From NCBI GenBank assembly GCA_938011325.1, contig CALLUD010000006.1:1-64000 (forward strand): a DNA stretch of 64,000 bases, given 5' to 3'. The notes beneath the pieces are model-generated. The model ran no database searches. It saw nothing but the letters and a program-made list of their open reading frames with translations, and had not been told where the DNA came from. This DNA comes from an uncultured Spartobacteria bacterium. Lineage in GTDB: Bacteria > Verrucomicrobiota > Verrucomicrobiia > Chthoniobacterales > JAATET01. The position numbers and the translations under genes are program-made. This document shows positions 15,510 through 23,865 of this stretch, one piece after another (the stretch's first letter is position 1; the number at the start of each line of letters is the position of its first letter).

Positions 15510-18005
15510 GTGCAACAACGAATTCGCGTTCGGGCGAAATTCTTTTTCGAGGGGGACAAAAAGTTTTTCATCAAGGGCGTCACTTACGGCCCCTTCGCCC
15601 CCGATGAGGACGGCGAGCATTTCGGCAATCCCGAGAAGCTCCGCCGCGACCTCGCCATGATGCAGGACACCGGGGTGAACCTGGTGCGCGTTTACTACGT
15701 TCCGCCGAAATGGTTCCTCGACGGCTGCCAGGAGTTCGGCATCCGCGTGCTGGTGACGATTCCGTGGGCCGAACACATCGAGTTTCTGAACAAGCGCAAG
15801 ATTCGTCGGGAAATCGTGCGCACCGTGCGCGACGGCGTAAAAAAGAACGCCGGCCATCCCGCGATTTTCGGCTACCTTGTCGGCAACGAAATCCCGACCA
15901 GCATGGTGCGCTGGCTCGGCCCGCGCGAGGTCACGGAGTTCGTGGAGGAGCTCATTTATGTCGCGCGGGAGGCCGATCCCGAGGCGCTCTATTCCTACGC
16001 GAGCTTCCCGCCCACCGAATACCTGCTGCCGCAGAACGTCGACTTCTTCACGTTCAACGTCTACCTGCATCGCCAAGAGGATTTCGACCGCTACCTTGCG
16101 CGTCTCCAGAATCTCGCCGAAGACCGTCCGCTCGTGATGGGCGAATTCGGCATGGACACGATCCGGCACTCCGAGGAGGAGCAGGCCGAAATGCTCACGT
16201 GGCACATCCAGAGCGTCGTGCGCGGCGGGCTTGCCGGCACTGTCCTCTACTCGTGGACCGACGAGTGGTTCCGCGGCGGCATGGAAATCATGGACTGGAA
16301 CTTCGGCCTCGTGCGACGCGACCGCACGCCGAAGCTCGCCCTCGCGGCCGTGAAAAAGCTTTTCGCCGGCGACGAGCCCATGACGCGAAAGATCGGGCTC
16401 GAGCGCTATCCGAAGGTCTCGGTGATCGTGTGCTCCTACAATGGCGCGAAGACGCTCGACCGCTGCCTCGAGTCCCTCAAGGAGATCGATTACCCGGACT
16501 ACGAGGTCATCCTCGTCGATGACGGCTCGACGGACAACACACAGGAAATCGCCGCAAAGCATCCGTGGATCGTCAGCATCCGCCAGGAAAACAAGGGGCT
16601 CTCCGTCGCGCGAAACGTCGGCGGTTACGCGGCCACCGGTGAAGTTCTCGCCTACACGGACTCGGACTGCATGGCCGATCCCGACTGGCTCTACTTCCTC
16701 GTCCACACGCTCACCAGCGGGAACTACTGCGGCGTCGGCGGCCCGAATATTTCCCCGCCCGCGGAGGACTGGATCCAGGCGTGCGTCGCCGCCGCACCAG
16801 GAGGCCCGAGCCACGTGCTGCTCACCGATGTCGTCGCAGAGCACATTCCCGGCTGCAACATGGCATTCTACAAATGGGCGTTCGAGAAGATCGGAGGGTT
16901 CGATCCGGAATACCGCAAGGCCGGCGACGACGTGGATTTTTGCTGGCGCCTGCAGCAGGAGGGCGAGGTCATTGCCTTCAGCCCCGCGGCAATCGTGTGG
17001 CACTACCGGCGCTTCACGCTCAAAGCCTTCCGCAAGCAGCAGGAGGGCTACGGCGAGGCGGAGTCGTTGCTGCGGTTCAAACACCTCGTCTTTTTCGGGC
17101 CCACCGGCACCGCCAAATGGCGCGGGCAGATCTACGGCGCCCCTCGCTTCACATGGCTGGTGAATCGCCCCGTCATCTATCACGGCGTCTTCGGCGAAGG
17201 CCTCTTCCAGTGCATCTATCCCACGCCGCAAAGCGAGATCGCCGCCTACGTGAGCAGCATCGAATGGGTGGCTCTGACCGTCGCGATTTTCGTGGCTTCC
17301 ATCCCGCTGCCATTCCTGCGCATCGTGCCGTATCTCATGTTCGGCGCGACATTGCTCGTGGCGCTGAGTTACATGATCCACGCGAAGCTCGAGCCGCGGT
17401 TCGACACAATTCGCGCGCGATTGCTCGTCATTTTCCTCGCGCTGTCTCAGCCGCTCGTCCGGGGATGGACCCGTTATTACGTGTGGCTGAAATTCAAGCG
17501 CACGCCGCCATCGGTCATCGCCACGCGTGAGCAGGACTTCCATCCCTCGCGCATAGGCAACATCTCCAGGCTCAACTTCTGGAGCGAGGAAGGCAAGGGA
17601 CGTGAAGCATTGCTGCCCGAGATGATCTCCGCGCTCGAAAGCGAAGGCTGGAGCTACTCGATCGACACGGGGTGGAAGGATTGGGACGTGCAGGTCTACG
17701 GAAGTTTCTGGTGGGGCATCAAGGCGCTCACCGTCACCGAATACCACGGCGGCCCGAAGGCGCTCACCCGCGTGCGGCTCACCACCCACATGGTCGCCAC
17801 CACGTTTCTGGTAAACGTCGTTCTGCTCGCGATCATCGCCTATCGGCAGCTTTCGTCGGACACATGGGATTTCTGGGTGCAGATTCCCTATCTCGTGTTT
17901 GCCCTCTACCTGCTCGTGGGCGCGCGACGCCTGAAACGCCGCGTCGCCGAACTCGTGGGCGCCGCCGCGCAACGCTGCGGGCTCACCCGCGTGACCAAGG
18001 CGTGA
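15510..18005 (+). CDS. Glycoside-hydrolase-like TIM barrel fused to a membrane family 2 glycosyltransferase
   Basis: About 831 residues from GTG 15510. The N-terminal about 285 residues form a GH2/GH-A-type TIM barrel with acid/base N126-E127 (YLVGNEIP) and nucleophile E212 (VMGEFGMD), both intact. Then comes a GT-A fold family 2 glycosyltransferase (about 300-560): VSVIVCSYN, VDDGSTD (D337, D338), a DSD motif near 384-386 and AGDDVDFCWRL. Hydrophobic segments near 590-660 and 765-810 anchor it in the inner membrane. It likely builds, and possibly trims, a surface polysaccharide. ATG 15438 is an alternative start overlapping the regulator by 26 bases; GTG 15510 is preferred because it begins at the conserved domain. 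The stop overlaps the queA start (GTGA). Confidence 0.8.
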   Translation: MQQRIRVRAKFFFEGDKKFFIKGVTYGPFAPDEDGEHFGNPEKLRRDLAMMQDTGVNLVRVYYVPPKWFLDGCQEFGIRVLVTIPWAEHIEFLNKRKIRREIVRTVRDGVKKNAGHPAIFGYLVGNEIPTSMVRWLGPREVTEFVEELIYVAREADPEALYSYASFPPTEYLLPQNVDFFTFNVYLHRQEDFDRYLARLQNLAEDRPLVMGEFGMDTIRHSEEEQAEMLTWHIQSVVRGGLAGTVLYSWTDEWFRGGMEIMDWNFGLVRRDRTPKLALAAVKKLFAGDEPMTRKIGLERYPKVSVIVCSYNGAKTLDRCLESLKEIDYPDYEVILVDDGSTDNTQEIAAKHPWIVSIRQENKGLSVARNVGGYAATGEVLAYTDSDCMADPDWLYFLVHTLTSGNYCGVGGPNISPPAEDWIQACVAAAPGGPSHVLLTDVVAEHIPGCNMAFYKWAFEKIGGFDPEYRKAGDDVDFCWRLQQEGEVIAFSPAAIVWHYRRFTLKAFRKQQEGYGEAESLLRFKHLVFFGPTGTAKWRGQIYGAPRFTWLVNRPVIYHGVFGEGLFQCIYPTPQSEIAAYVSSIEWVALTVAIFVASIPLPFLRIVPYLMFGATLLVALSYMIHAKLEPRFDTIRARLLVIFLALSQPLVRGWTRYYVWLKFKRTPPSVIATREQDFHPSRIGNISRLNFWSEEGKGREALLPEMISALESEGWSYSIDTGWKDWDVQVYGSFWWGIKALTVTEYHGGPKALTRVRLTTHMVATTFLVNVVLLAIIAYRQLSSDTWDFWVQIPYLVFALYLLVGARRLKRRVAELVGAAAQRCGLTRVTKA

Positions 18006-18976
18006 GCGACCGGCTCAGCGACTACGATTATCCGCTTCCCGAGGAGCTGATTGCCTCGAGACCGCTCGAGCGGCGCGATGCCTCGCGCATGCTCGTGCTC
18101 GATCGCGCCACCGGCGCCATCGAGCATCGGATGTTCGCGGACTTTCCCGGCTATTTGCGGGACGGTGACCTCGTCGTGTTGAACAACTCGCGCGTCATCC
18201 GCGCACGGATGTTCAGCGAGGATCGCCGCATCGAGTTTCTCTTTCTCGAAGAACTCGCCCCCCATCGCTGGCGCTGCCTCGTGAAGCCAGGCCGCCGCAT
18301 GCGACTCGGCGCCACATGCCGCGTTGGCGGAGCGAATGGACGTGTCGTCGATGTCGAACCGACCGGAGAGCGCGTCGTGGACTTCGATGGCCCGATCGAT
18401 TTCGCCCGCTTCGGAGAACTCCCCATCCCGCCCTACATGCGCCGTGCGGCGGACGCGACGGACGACACGCGCTATCAAACCGTCTACGCCGGCCCCGACG
18501 GCTCCGTTGCAGCCCCCACCGCCGGCCTTCATTTCACGCCGGAAATGCTCGAGCGCATTCCGCACGCATTTCTCACCCTCCACGTCGGCATCGGAACCTT
18601 CCAGCCGGTGAAGGTGGAAAATCTCGCCGAGCATCGCATGCACGAGGAGCGCTACGAGATCAGCGCCGAGGCATCGACCGCAATCAACGCCGCCTCCCGC
18701 ATCCTCACCGTCGGCACCACCACGCTGCGCGTGCTGGAATCCCAACCCGCCGGCGTTATCCGGCCCCACATCGGCCGCACCTCGATCTTCATCCGCCCGC
18801 CCCACGAATTCCGCCACGTCGACGCCCTGCTGACGAACTTCCACCTCCCCAAGTCGACGCTCCTCATGCTCGTCAGCGCATTCGCCGGCCGCGAACTCAT
18901 CCGCGAGGCCTACGAAGCCGCCATCCGCGAACGCTACCGCTTCTTCAGCTACGGCGACTGCATGCTGATCAAATAG
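18002..18976 (+). CDS. queA: S-adenosylmethionine:tRNA ribosyltransferase-isomerase
   Basis: A 324-residue enzyme that transfers the ribosyl moiety of SAM to preQ1 in tRNA, forming epoxyqueuosine at the wobble base. Family segments are YDYPLPEELIASRPLERRDASRML at the N-terminus, FPGYLRDGDLVVLNNSRVIRARM, APTAGLHFTPEML, HVGIGTFQPVKVE and the C-terminal FHLPKSTLLMLVSAFAGRE. GTG 18002 is chosen because it starts the conserved N-terminus and overlaps the upstream stop by four bases. Co-transcription with the glycosyltransferase fusion is likely, although the functions seem unrelated. Confidence 0.95.
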   Translation: MSDRLSDYDYPLPEELIASRPLERRDASRMLVLDRATGAIEHRMFADFPGYLRDGDLVVLNNSRVIRARMFSEDRRIEFLFLEELAPHRWRCLVKPGRRMRLGATCRVGGANGRVVDVEPTGERVVDFDGPIDFARFGELPIPPYMRRAADATDDTRYQTVYAGPDGSVAAPTAGLHFTPEMLERIPHAFLTLHVGIGTFQPVKVENLAEHRMHEERYEISAEASTAINAASRILTVGTTTLRVLESQPAGVIRPHIGRTSIFIRPPHEFRHVDALLTNFHLPKSTLLMLVSAFAGRELIREAYEAAIRERYRFFSYGDCMLIK

Positions 18977-19047
18977 GAAGCGTTATCGAATACTCGCATC
19001 CAAAGGCAGGTCGTAATCGCGGAAGCTTTTTCCTGTCAGATTAATCC

Positions 19048-19524
19048 CTATCGCCGCCGCTCGACGAAGAACGCCTTCAGCAGCCCCGCACATTCCTCAC
19101 CGCGGACACCGGACTTCAATTCGCATTGGTGATTCAGCGGTGTGCCTTGCAGCAGATTGATCCATCCTCCAGCGGCTCCGCCTTTTGGATCTCCGCAACC
19201 GAAGATCACCCGCCGCAGCCGCGCGTGCACAATCGCCCCGGCGCACATCGGGCACGGCTCCTTCGTCACGTAAAGGTCGCAGTCATTCAATCGCCAGTCG
19301 CCCACCGTTTCCTCCGCCTGAGTGATGGCCAGCATTTCCGCATGAGCGGTTGCGTCCTTCAGCGTCTCGACCTGATTCCACGAGCGCGCGATGACCTTCC
19401 CCTCGCGCACGATCACCGCTCCAATGGGCACCTCCTCCGCGTCGTAGGCACGTCGCGCCTGCCGCAACGCCTCCCCCATGAAAAAATCGTCGCTCGTCAG
19501 ATCGATGATCGGTTCGTCATCCAC
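19048..19524 (-). CDS. tadA: tRNA-specific adenosine-34 deaminase
   Basis: A 158-residue zinc cytidine-deaminase-fold enzyme that converts A34 to inosine in tRNA-Arg(ACG). The zinc and proton-shuttle residues are H61 and E63 (TAHAEM) and C91/C94 in EPCPMCAGA. Length matches TadA. The start is GTG 19524. A TATAAC hexamer lies only 7 bases upstream and no Shine-Dalgarno is visible, so the message may be leaderless. It is divergent from rpe with only 48 bases between start codons. Confidence 0.93.
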   Translation of the reverse strand: MDDEPIIDLTSDDFFMGEALRQARRAYDAEEVPIGAVIVREGKVIARSWNQVETLKDATAHAEMLAITQAEETVGDWRLNDCDLYVTKEPCPMCAGAIVHARLRRVIFGCGDPKGGAAGGWINLLQGTPLNHQCELKSGVRGEECAGLLKAFFVERRR

Positions 19525-19531
19525 GCACTCC

Positions 19532-19537
19532 GTTATA
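19532..19537 (-). promoter_or_regulatory. -10-like TATAAC for tadA
   Basis: TATAAC on the minus strand ends 7 bases before GTG 19524, inside a 48-base divergent spacer shared with rpe. Confidence 0.4.
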
Positions 19538-19572
19538 GCCGACGCGGGCGCGCGGCGTTAGAGATAAACGCC

Positions 19573-20229
19573 GTGAGTTCCCGCAAGATCATCGTTGCCC
19601 CGTCGATCCTCGCCAGCGACTTCGCCCATCTCGCTGCGGAAACGGAATCCGTCACCAAGGCCGGCGCCGACTGGATTCACTGCGACGTCATGGACGGGCA
19701 TTTCGTGGACAACATCTCCTTCGGTCCCGCATTCGTGGAGGCTGTCAGCAAACACACGACGCTCCCTCTGGATGTCCATCTGATGGTCACGCGCCCCGAT
19801 CACTACTTTCCCCGCTTCACAAACGTCGCGTCTTCGATCACCTCGCACGTGGAAGCGGATCACGATGTCGCCGACACGCTGCGAAAGGTGCGCGAAGCAG
19901 GCTGCAAGGCGGGACTCGCGATCAGCCCGCCCACGGACATCGCCGCAATCGAGCCATTTCTCGGGCAGTTCGACATTCTGCTCGTCATGACCGTCAACCC
20001 GGGTTTCGGCGGTCAGTCGTTCATCCCGGAAATGATGGACAAGGTGCGCCAGGGCGCGAAATGGCGCGAAGAACGCGGTCTGGATTTCGACATCGAGGTG
20101 GACGGCGGCATCAATGCCGACACAGCCCGCACGTCCATCGATGCCGGCGCGAATCTGCTCGTGGCAGGAACCTCCGTGTTCCGCGCCGAGGACCGTGCCG
20201 CCGAGATCGAGCGTCTCAGGAACGCCTGA
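19573..20229 (+). CDS. rpe: Ribulose-phosphate 3-epimerase
   Basis: A 218-residue TIM-barrel enzyme that interconverts ribulose-5-phosphate and xylulose-5-phosphate in the pentose phosphate pathway. Diagnostic motifs are APSILASDFAHL (9-20), HCDVMDGHFV (36-45) with the metal ligands, LDVHLMV, MTVNPGFGGQSF and the phosphate-binding EVDGGIN. GTG 19573 gives the standard length. The 3' end overlaps the convergent folC by 14 bases. The sequence TAAACGCC precedes this GTG and also the GTG of the glycosyltransferase fusion. Confidence 0.95.
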   Translation: MSSRKIIVAPSILASDFAHLAAETESVTKAGADWIHCDVMDGHFVDNISFGPAFVEAVSKHTTLPLDVHLMVTRPDHYFPRFTNVASSITSHVEADHDVADTLRKVREAGCKAGLAISPPTDIAAIEPFLGQFDILLVMTVNPGFGGQSFIPEMMDKVRQGAKWREERGLDFDIEVDGGINADTARTSIDAGANLLVAGTSVFRAEDRAAEIERLRNA

Positions 20230-21382
20230 GAAGCTCCATCGCCTCGCCCACGAGGAAAAGCGATCCGGTAATCAACGTTAGCTCATCGCGTGAGAGTTCG
20301 ATTGCCCTCTGGAGACTCTCGATGACTCTCGCATTGCTCCGACAGCCCGCCAGCAACAGCTCAGGCTCCACAGATCGCTCGCTCCGCACAGGCACGAAAA
20401 GGAACTCCCGCGCGATCGCCGAGAGAACCTCCAGCATCTCGCGGTAGTCCTTGTCCTCAAGGGCGCCGAAAATGATCCTCGGCTTTTCGTGGCGAAACGT
20501 CTCCCTCCACACGTTCACCAATTGCCGCGACGCGTGCAGATTGTGCCCACCATCGAGGACAAAATTTCCGATCACCTCAAAGCGCCCCGGCCAGTGGACA
20601 TTCGCCACTCCCTCCCATATCGACCGCTCATCAAGCGGAATGCGCGCCACCTTGATTGCCGCCCGTGCAAGGCCCGCGTTGCTTCGTTGATGCGACCCGC
20701 GCAATCCCACGGCTCCTTCGAACGAGTCGGTTATAAATTCAAGCGACGTGCCAACCTCTCTCGCCTTTGCACGCAATACCTCGACAACTTCGTCCGTCTG
20801 CTCAGCCGATACGGCGGGAACGCCTGACTTCAGGACGCCCGCTTTCTCGCCTGCAATCTTCGCAAGCGTGCCGCCGAGCCATTGGGAATGATCCATCGCG
20901 ATTGGCGTTAAAACCGACACGATCGGCGTCACGGCATTGGTCGAGTCGAGGCGGCCTCCCATGCCGGTCTCGAGGACGACAAACTCGCAGGCACAGTCCG
21001 CGAAATGCCGGATCGCCAGCACCGTCGCGAGTTCGAAGAAAGTCGGCGCGTGCGACCATGTGGCGGTTGCGCTCCGTAACTCCGTGATAATGCGCGCGAG
21101 GTCGTCGCCGGGAATCATTTCGCCATTCACGCGAATCCGCTCCCTGAAATCGATGAGGTGCGGCGACGTGTAGAGGCCCGTGCGGTATCCGCCGGCGCGC
21201 AGGATCGAGTCGATCATGGCACACACCGAGCCCTTTCCGTTCGTGCCGGCAACGTGCAGAAACCGGCAGCGACGCTCGGGATTGCCCACCGCCGCAAGGA
21301 GGCGTTGCGTGTTTTCCAGGCCGAGCTTGATGCCGAATTGCTGGGCGGAATAAAGCCACTCCAGCGCCTCGGAGGCGGTCAT
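20216..21382 (-). CDS. folC: Folylpolyglutamate synthase / dihydrofolate synthase
   Basis: A 388-residue Mur-ligase-related enzyme that adds glutamate to folates and, in bifunctional forms, to dihydropteroate. The P-loop GTNGKGS is at 46-52, followed by the SPHLIDFRERIRVNG segment (about 73-87), LETGMGGRLDSTN and HSQWLGGTLAKIAGEKAGVLK. Its start overlaps the accD stop (ATGA), the classic accD-folC arrangement. It is the last gene of the CPBP-comF-accD-folC unit. Confidence 0.93.
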   Translation of the reverse strand: MTASEALEWLYSAQQFGIKLGLENTQRLLAAVGNPERRCRFLHVAGTNGKGSVCAMIDSILRAGGYRTGLYTSPHLIDFRERIRVNGEMIPGDDLARIITELRSATATWSHAPTFFELATVLAIRHFADCACEFVVLETGMGGRLDSTNAVTPIVSVLTPIAMDHSQWLGGTLAKIAGEKAGVLKSGVPAVSAEQTDEVVEVLRAKAREVGTSLEFITDSFEGAVGLRGSHQRSNAGLARAAIKVARIPLDERSIWEGVANVHWPGRFEVIGNFVLDGGHNLHASRQLVNVWRETFRHEKPRIIFGALEDKDYREMLEVLSAIAREFLFVPVRSERSVEPELLLAGCRSNARVIESLQRAIELSRDELTLITGSLFLVGEAMELLRRS

Positions 21383-22221
21383 TTCCTGGAGAGGTAATTC
21401 AGCAGCTGGGAAATCACCCCACGCATCTTCGCGCGATGCACGATGTGGTCAATGAGGCCGTGCTTCTCGAGAAATTCCGCGGTCTGAAATCCGGGAGGGA
21501 GCTCCTGGTGTGTCGTCTCCTTGATCACGCGCGGTCCGGCGAAACCAATCATGCTCTTCGGCTCGGCAAGGATCACGTCACCCAGCGACGCGTAGCTCGC
21601 CATCACGCCAGCGGTCGTCGGATTTGTGAGCACCGTGATGTAGGGCAGCTTCGCTTCGGCGTGACGCGCGAGCGCGCCGCTCGTTTTCGCCATTTGCATG
21701 AGGCTGAGCATGCCTTCATACATTCGCGCACCGCCCGACGCACAGACGATGATCACCGGCATCTTCTTTTTCGTGGCGAGCTCGATCGCGCGCGTGATCT
21801 TCTCGCCGACCACCGAACCCATCGTCGCGGCGAGGAACCGGAAATCCATCACCGCGATCGAAACGGGACGCCCATCAATCGTCGCGGTTCCGGTGAGCAC
21901 CGCGTCCTTCAATCCGGTTTTCTCGCGGTAGTTCTTGAGGCGATCCTCGTAGGTCGCAACACCCTTGAATTTCAGCGTGTCGACCGAGACGAGGTTCGCG
22001 TCCGTCTCGGTGAACGATCCGGGATCGACGAGCGAGGCAACGCGTTCGGCAGAGCCAAAGGGAAAATGGTGATCGCACTTCGGACAGACCCGCAGGTTCT
22101 CGTCGAGTGCGAGATTGTGAATGACCTCGCCGCAGGAGGGACACTTGGTCCACAGGCCTTCGGGCATTTCGCGGTTTTTGCCGCCGAGCGCTCTGAGAAC
22201 AGGTTTGCGAAAGATGGCCAT
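21379..22221 (-). CDS. accD: Acetyl-CoA carboxylase carboxyltransferase subunit beta
   Basis: A 280-residue subunit that, with AccA, transfers the carboxyl group from carboxybiotin to acetyl-CoA. The N-terminal zinc ribbon has C27, C30, C46 and C49 (KCPSC and RVCPKC). The carboxyltransferase core shows FRFLAATMGSVVGEKI, SGGARMYEGMLSLMQMAKT and the glycine-rich oxyanion-type loops (IGFAGPRVIKET). Length and start are standard. It is 3 bases downstream of comF and overlaps folC by 4 bases. Confidence 0.96.
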   Translation of the reverse strand: MAIFRKPVLRALGGKNREMPEGLWTKCPSCGEVIHNLALDENLRVCPKCDHHFPFGSAERVASLVDPGSFTETDANLVSVDTLKFKGVATYEDRLKNYREKTGLKDAVLTGTATIDGRPVSIAVMDFRFLAATMGSVVGEKITRAIELATKKKMPVIIVCASGGARMYEGMLSLMQMAKTSGALARHAEAKLPYITVLTNPTTAGVMASYASLGDVILAEPKSMIGFAGPRVIKETTHQELPPGFQTAEFLEKHGLIDHIVHRAKMRGVISQLLNYLSRK

Positions 22222-22224
22222 GGC

Positions 22225-22947
22225 TTACCCCCGGGCGACCGTGATCGCGCACACCCTCCTCGCACCGCCCTCGAGGAGCACCCGCGCGCATTCGTCCAGT
22301 GTGGATCCGGTGGTCAATACGTCGTCCACCAGCAGCAATGATTTATCCTTCACGCCGGCATTCTGTCGCAAAGCAAAGGCGCCGCGCAAGTTCCGCATCC
22401 GTTGCTTTCGATCGAAGTGCGTCTGGGTGATCGTGTATCGAACGCGCCGCAGCGGAGAAACGAGGCGCAGTCCCTCCGCGCGCGCCACGGCATCCGCCAG
22501 CGCCTCCGCCTGATTGAACTGCCGCTCGCGTTGCCGGGCCGGATGCAGCGGGACGAAGGCGATTGCACCGATATCGCGCAGTCGCTCGTCGGCAAACGCC
22601 TCGCACAGCCAGCCGGCGAGAATGCGGCGCAGCTGCCGCTCGCGACCGTATTTGAACCGATGGATCAACTCGCGCACGATCCCTTTCGAGCGCATCACCG
22701 ACACCGCGAAGTCGAGATGCATCGCATGGCCGTGGCAGTTTGGGCACAGGAAAACGTCCACCGCGCCATCGTAGGGCCGCGAGCAGACGGCGCATTTCGG
22801 CCCGGTGATTCTCGGAAGGTCACGCGAACATTCCTCGCAAAGCCACCGCCCCGGTGGCTGACGGACTCCGCAATTCATGCAATGCGGAGGGCAGACGAGA
22901 TCAGCCAGCGTCGCCAGTGGAGCGTCGAGAAATCCCGGAAGTCCCAC
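22225..22947 (-). CDS. ComF family phosphoribosyltransferase-like protein
   Basis: A 240-residue protein with an N-terminal double zinc ribbon (cysteine pairs C23/C26, C37/C40, C52/C55, C68/C71) and a type I phosphoribosyltransferase domain. The PRPP loop LLLVDDVLTTGSTLDE is at 204-219. ComF proteins are linked to DNA uptake in competent bacteria; the enzymatic substrate is unknown. The GTG start at 22947 lies inside the 3' end of the CPBP protease gene (47-base overlap), implying coupled translation. Confidence 0.88.
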   Translation of the reverse strand: MGLPGFLDAPLATLADLVCPPHCMNCGVRQPPGRWLCEECSRDLPRITGPKCAVCSRPYDGAVDVFLCPNCHGHAMHLDFAVSVMRSKGIVRELIHRFKYGRERQLRRILAGWLCEAFADERLRDIGAIAFVPLHPARQRERQFNQAEALADAVARAEGLRLVSPLRRVRYTITQTHFDRKQRMRNLRGAFALRQNAGVKDKSLLLVDDVLTTGSTLDECARVLLEGGARRVCAITVARG

Positions 22948-23830
22948 GCGCGAGATACCACCAAAGCATCAGCGCGGTGACAAGCAATGCCGCCATGGGC
23001 ACGAGTCCGGTCGGCACCATTCCGCTCACGACATTGGGTCCCACCCACGGCAGCAGCTCGTCCGGCGGCTTCACGCGGAATTTGCCAATCGAGTTGATCG
23101 ACTGTTGCCCGAAGACCCAGCCCGCATGCAGCCCGATGGCGAGCCACAACGAGTGCGTGCGCATCGTGACCGCACCGAGAATGAGGCCGATCACGAACAG
23201 CGCGATGCCGCCCGCAATCACGAGCGACATCGGAATGCGATTGTCGATCGCGCTTCCGAGCAGCTCGAATCCACTCCACCAATGCACCTCGGTGATCTCC
23301 GCACGCGGCTTGAGGAAATGGACGATCGCAAACACGAAGGAAATCACCGCCAGCCCCGGCAGACGCCCGATGTAGCGCATCGCCAGTCCAAGCAAAACTC
23401 CGCGAAACAAAATTTCCTCGACCACACCCACCACCGCGCCCGTGCCGAGAGCGCGAAGAAGCTGCACCCAGCGAAAGTCGTTGCTCGGTTTGTAGATCTC
23501 GAGCGCGTAGTAGCCGATGCCCAGCACAATCAACGGTCCCAGGGCCGCGGCAATCCCTACGGCGAGATCACGTCGACCATGGGGATTCCGCTCGAGCCCG
23601 AGCTCCGCGAAGCTCCCGATGCGCAACCAGCGAATCGTCGGCCATAGCAGAACAAGCGCGGAAATCTGCAGAATGCGGCTGAAGAACCGGAAGAAGGGAA
23701 ACCCGGCCAGCGAGGGAACGATCCCGTGCGCGGCCATCGCCTGCGCACCCCAGTAAACCGGCGGTGCCAGCAAGGCCGCAATCAAGACCACGGCAACCAC
23801 GTAAACGAGAATCTTGGCAAGGGGATTCAC
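22901..23830 (-). CDS. CPBP family intramembrane glutamic/metallo-endopeptidase
   Basis: A 309-residue integral membrane protein with about eight hydrophobic segments. The Abi/CAAX-protease motifs are complete: EExxxR as E138-E139-I-L-F-R143, FxxxH as F167-A-I-V-H171, and a later HAGWVF motif. The family cleaves prenylated proteins or releases membrane peptides; in bacteria the substrates are mostly unknown. The start is GTG 23830, with a TAACGT hexamer 8 bases upstream. It is first in the operon with comF, accD and folC. Confidence 0.87.
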   Translation of the reverse strand: MNPLAKILVYVVAVVLIAALLAPPVYWGAQAMAAHGIVPSLAGFPFFRFFSRILQISALVLLWPTIRWLRIGSFAELGLERNPHGRRDLAVGIAAALGPLIVLGIGYYALEIYKPSNDFRWVQLLRALGTGAVVGVVEEILFRGVLLGLAMRYIGRLPGLAVISFVFAIVHFLKPRAEITEVHWWSGFELLGSAIDNRIPMSLVIAGGIALFVIGLILGAVTMRTHSLWLAIGLHAGWVFGQQSINSIGKFRVKPPDELLPWVGPNVVSGMVPTGLVPMAALLVTALMLWWYLARGTSGISRRSTGDAG

Positions 23831-23838
23831 CGGGGCGA

Positions 23839-23855
23839 ACGTTACCAGCTACGCT
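23839..23855. promoter_or_regulatory. Back-to-back -10 elements in a 35-base divergent spacer
   Basis: On the minus strand TAACGT (23844-23839) lies 8 bases before the CPBP protease GTG. On the plus strand TACGCT (23850-23855) lies 10 bases before the bioA ATG. The whole spacer is 35 bases, so both transcripts must have very short or no leaders. Confidence 0.45.
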
Positions 23856-23865
23856 TGCTGCCGAA

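Noticed and set aside
15495..17972. 825-codon frame antisense to the glycosyltransferase fusion
   Set aside because: A GC-rich shadow frame; the opposite strand encodes clearly conserved domains.
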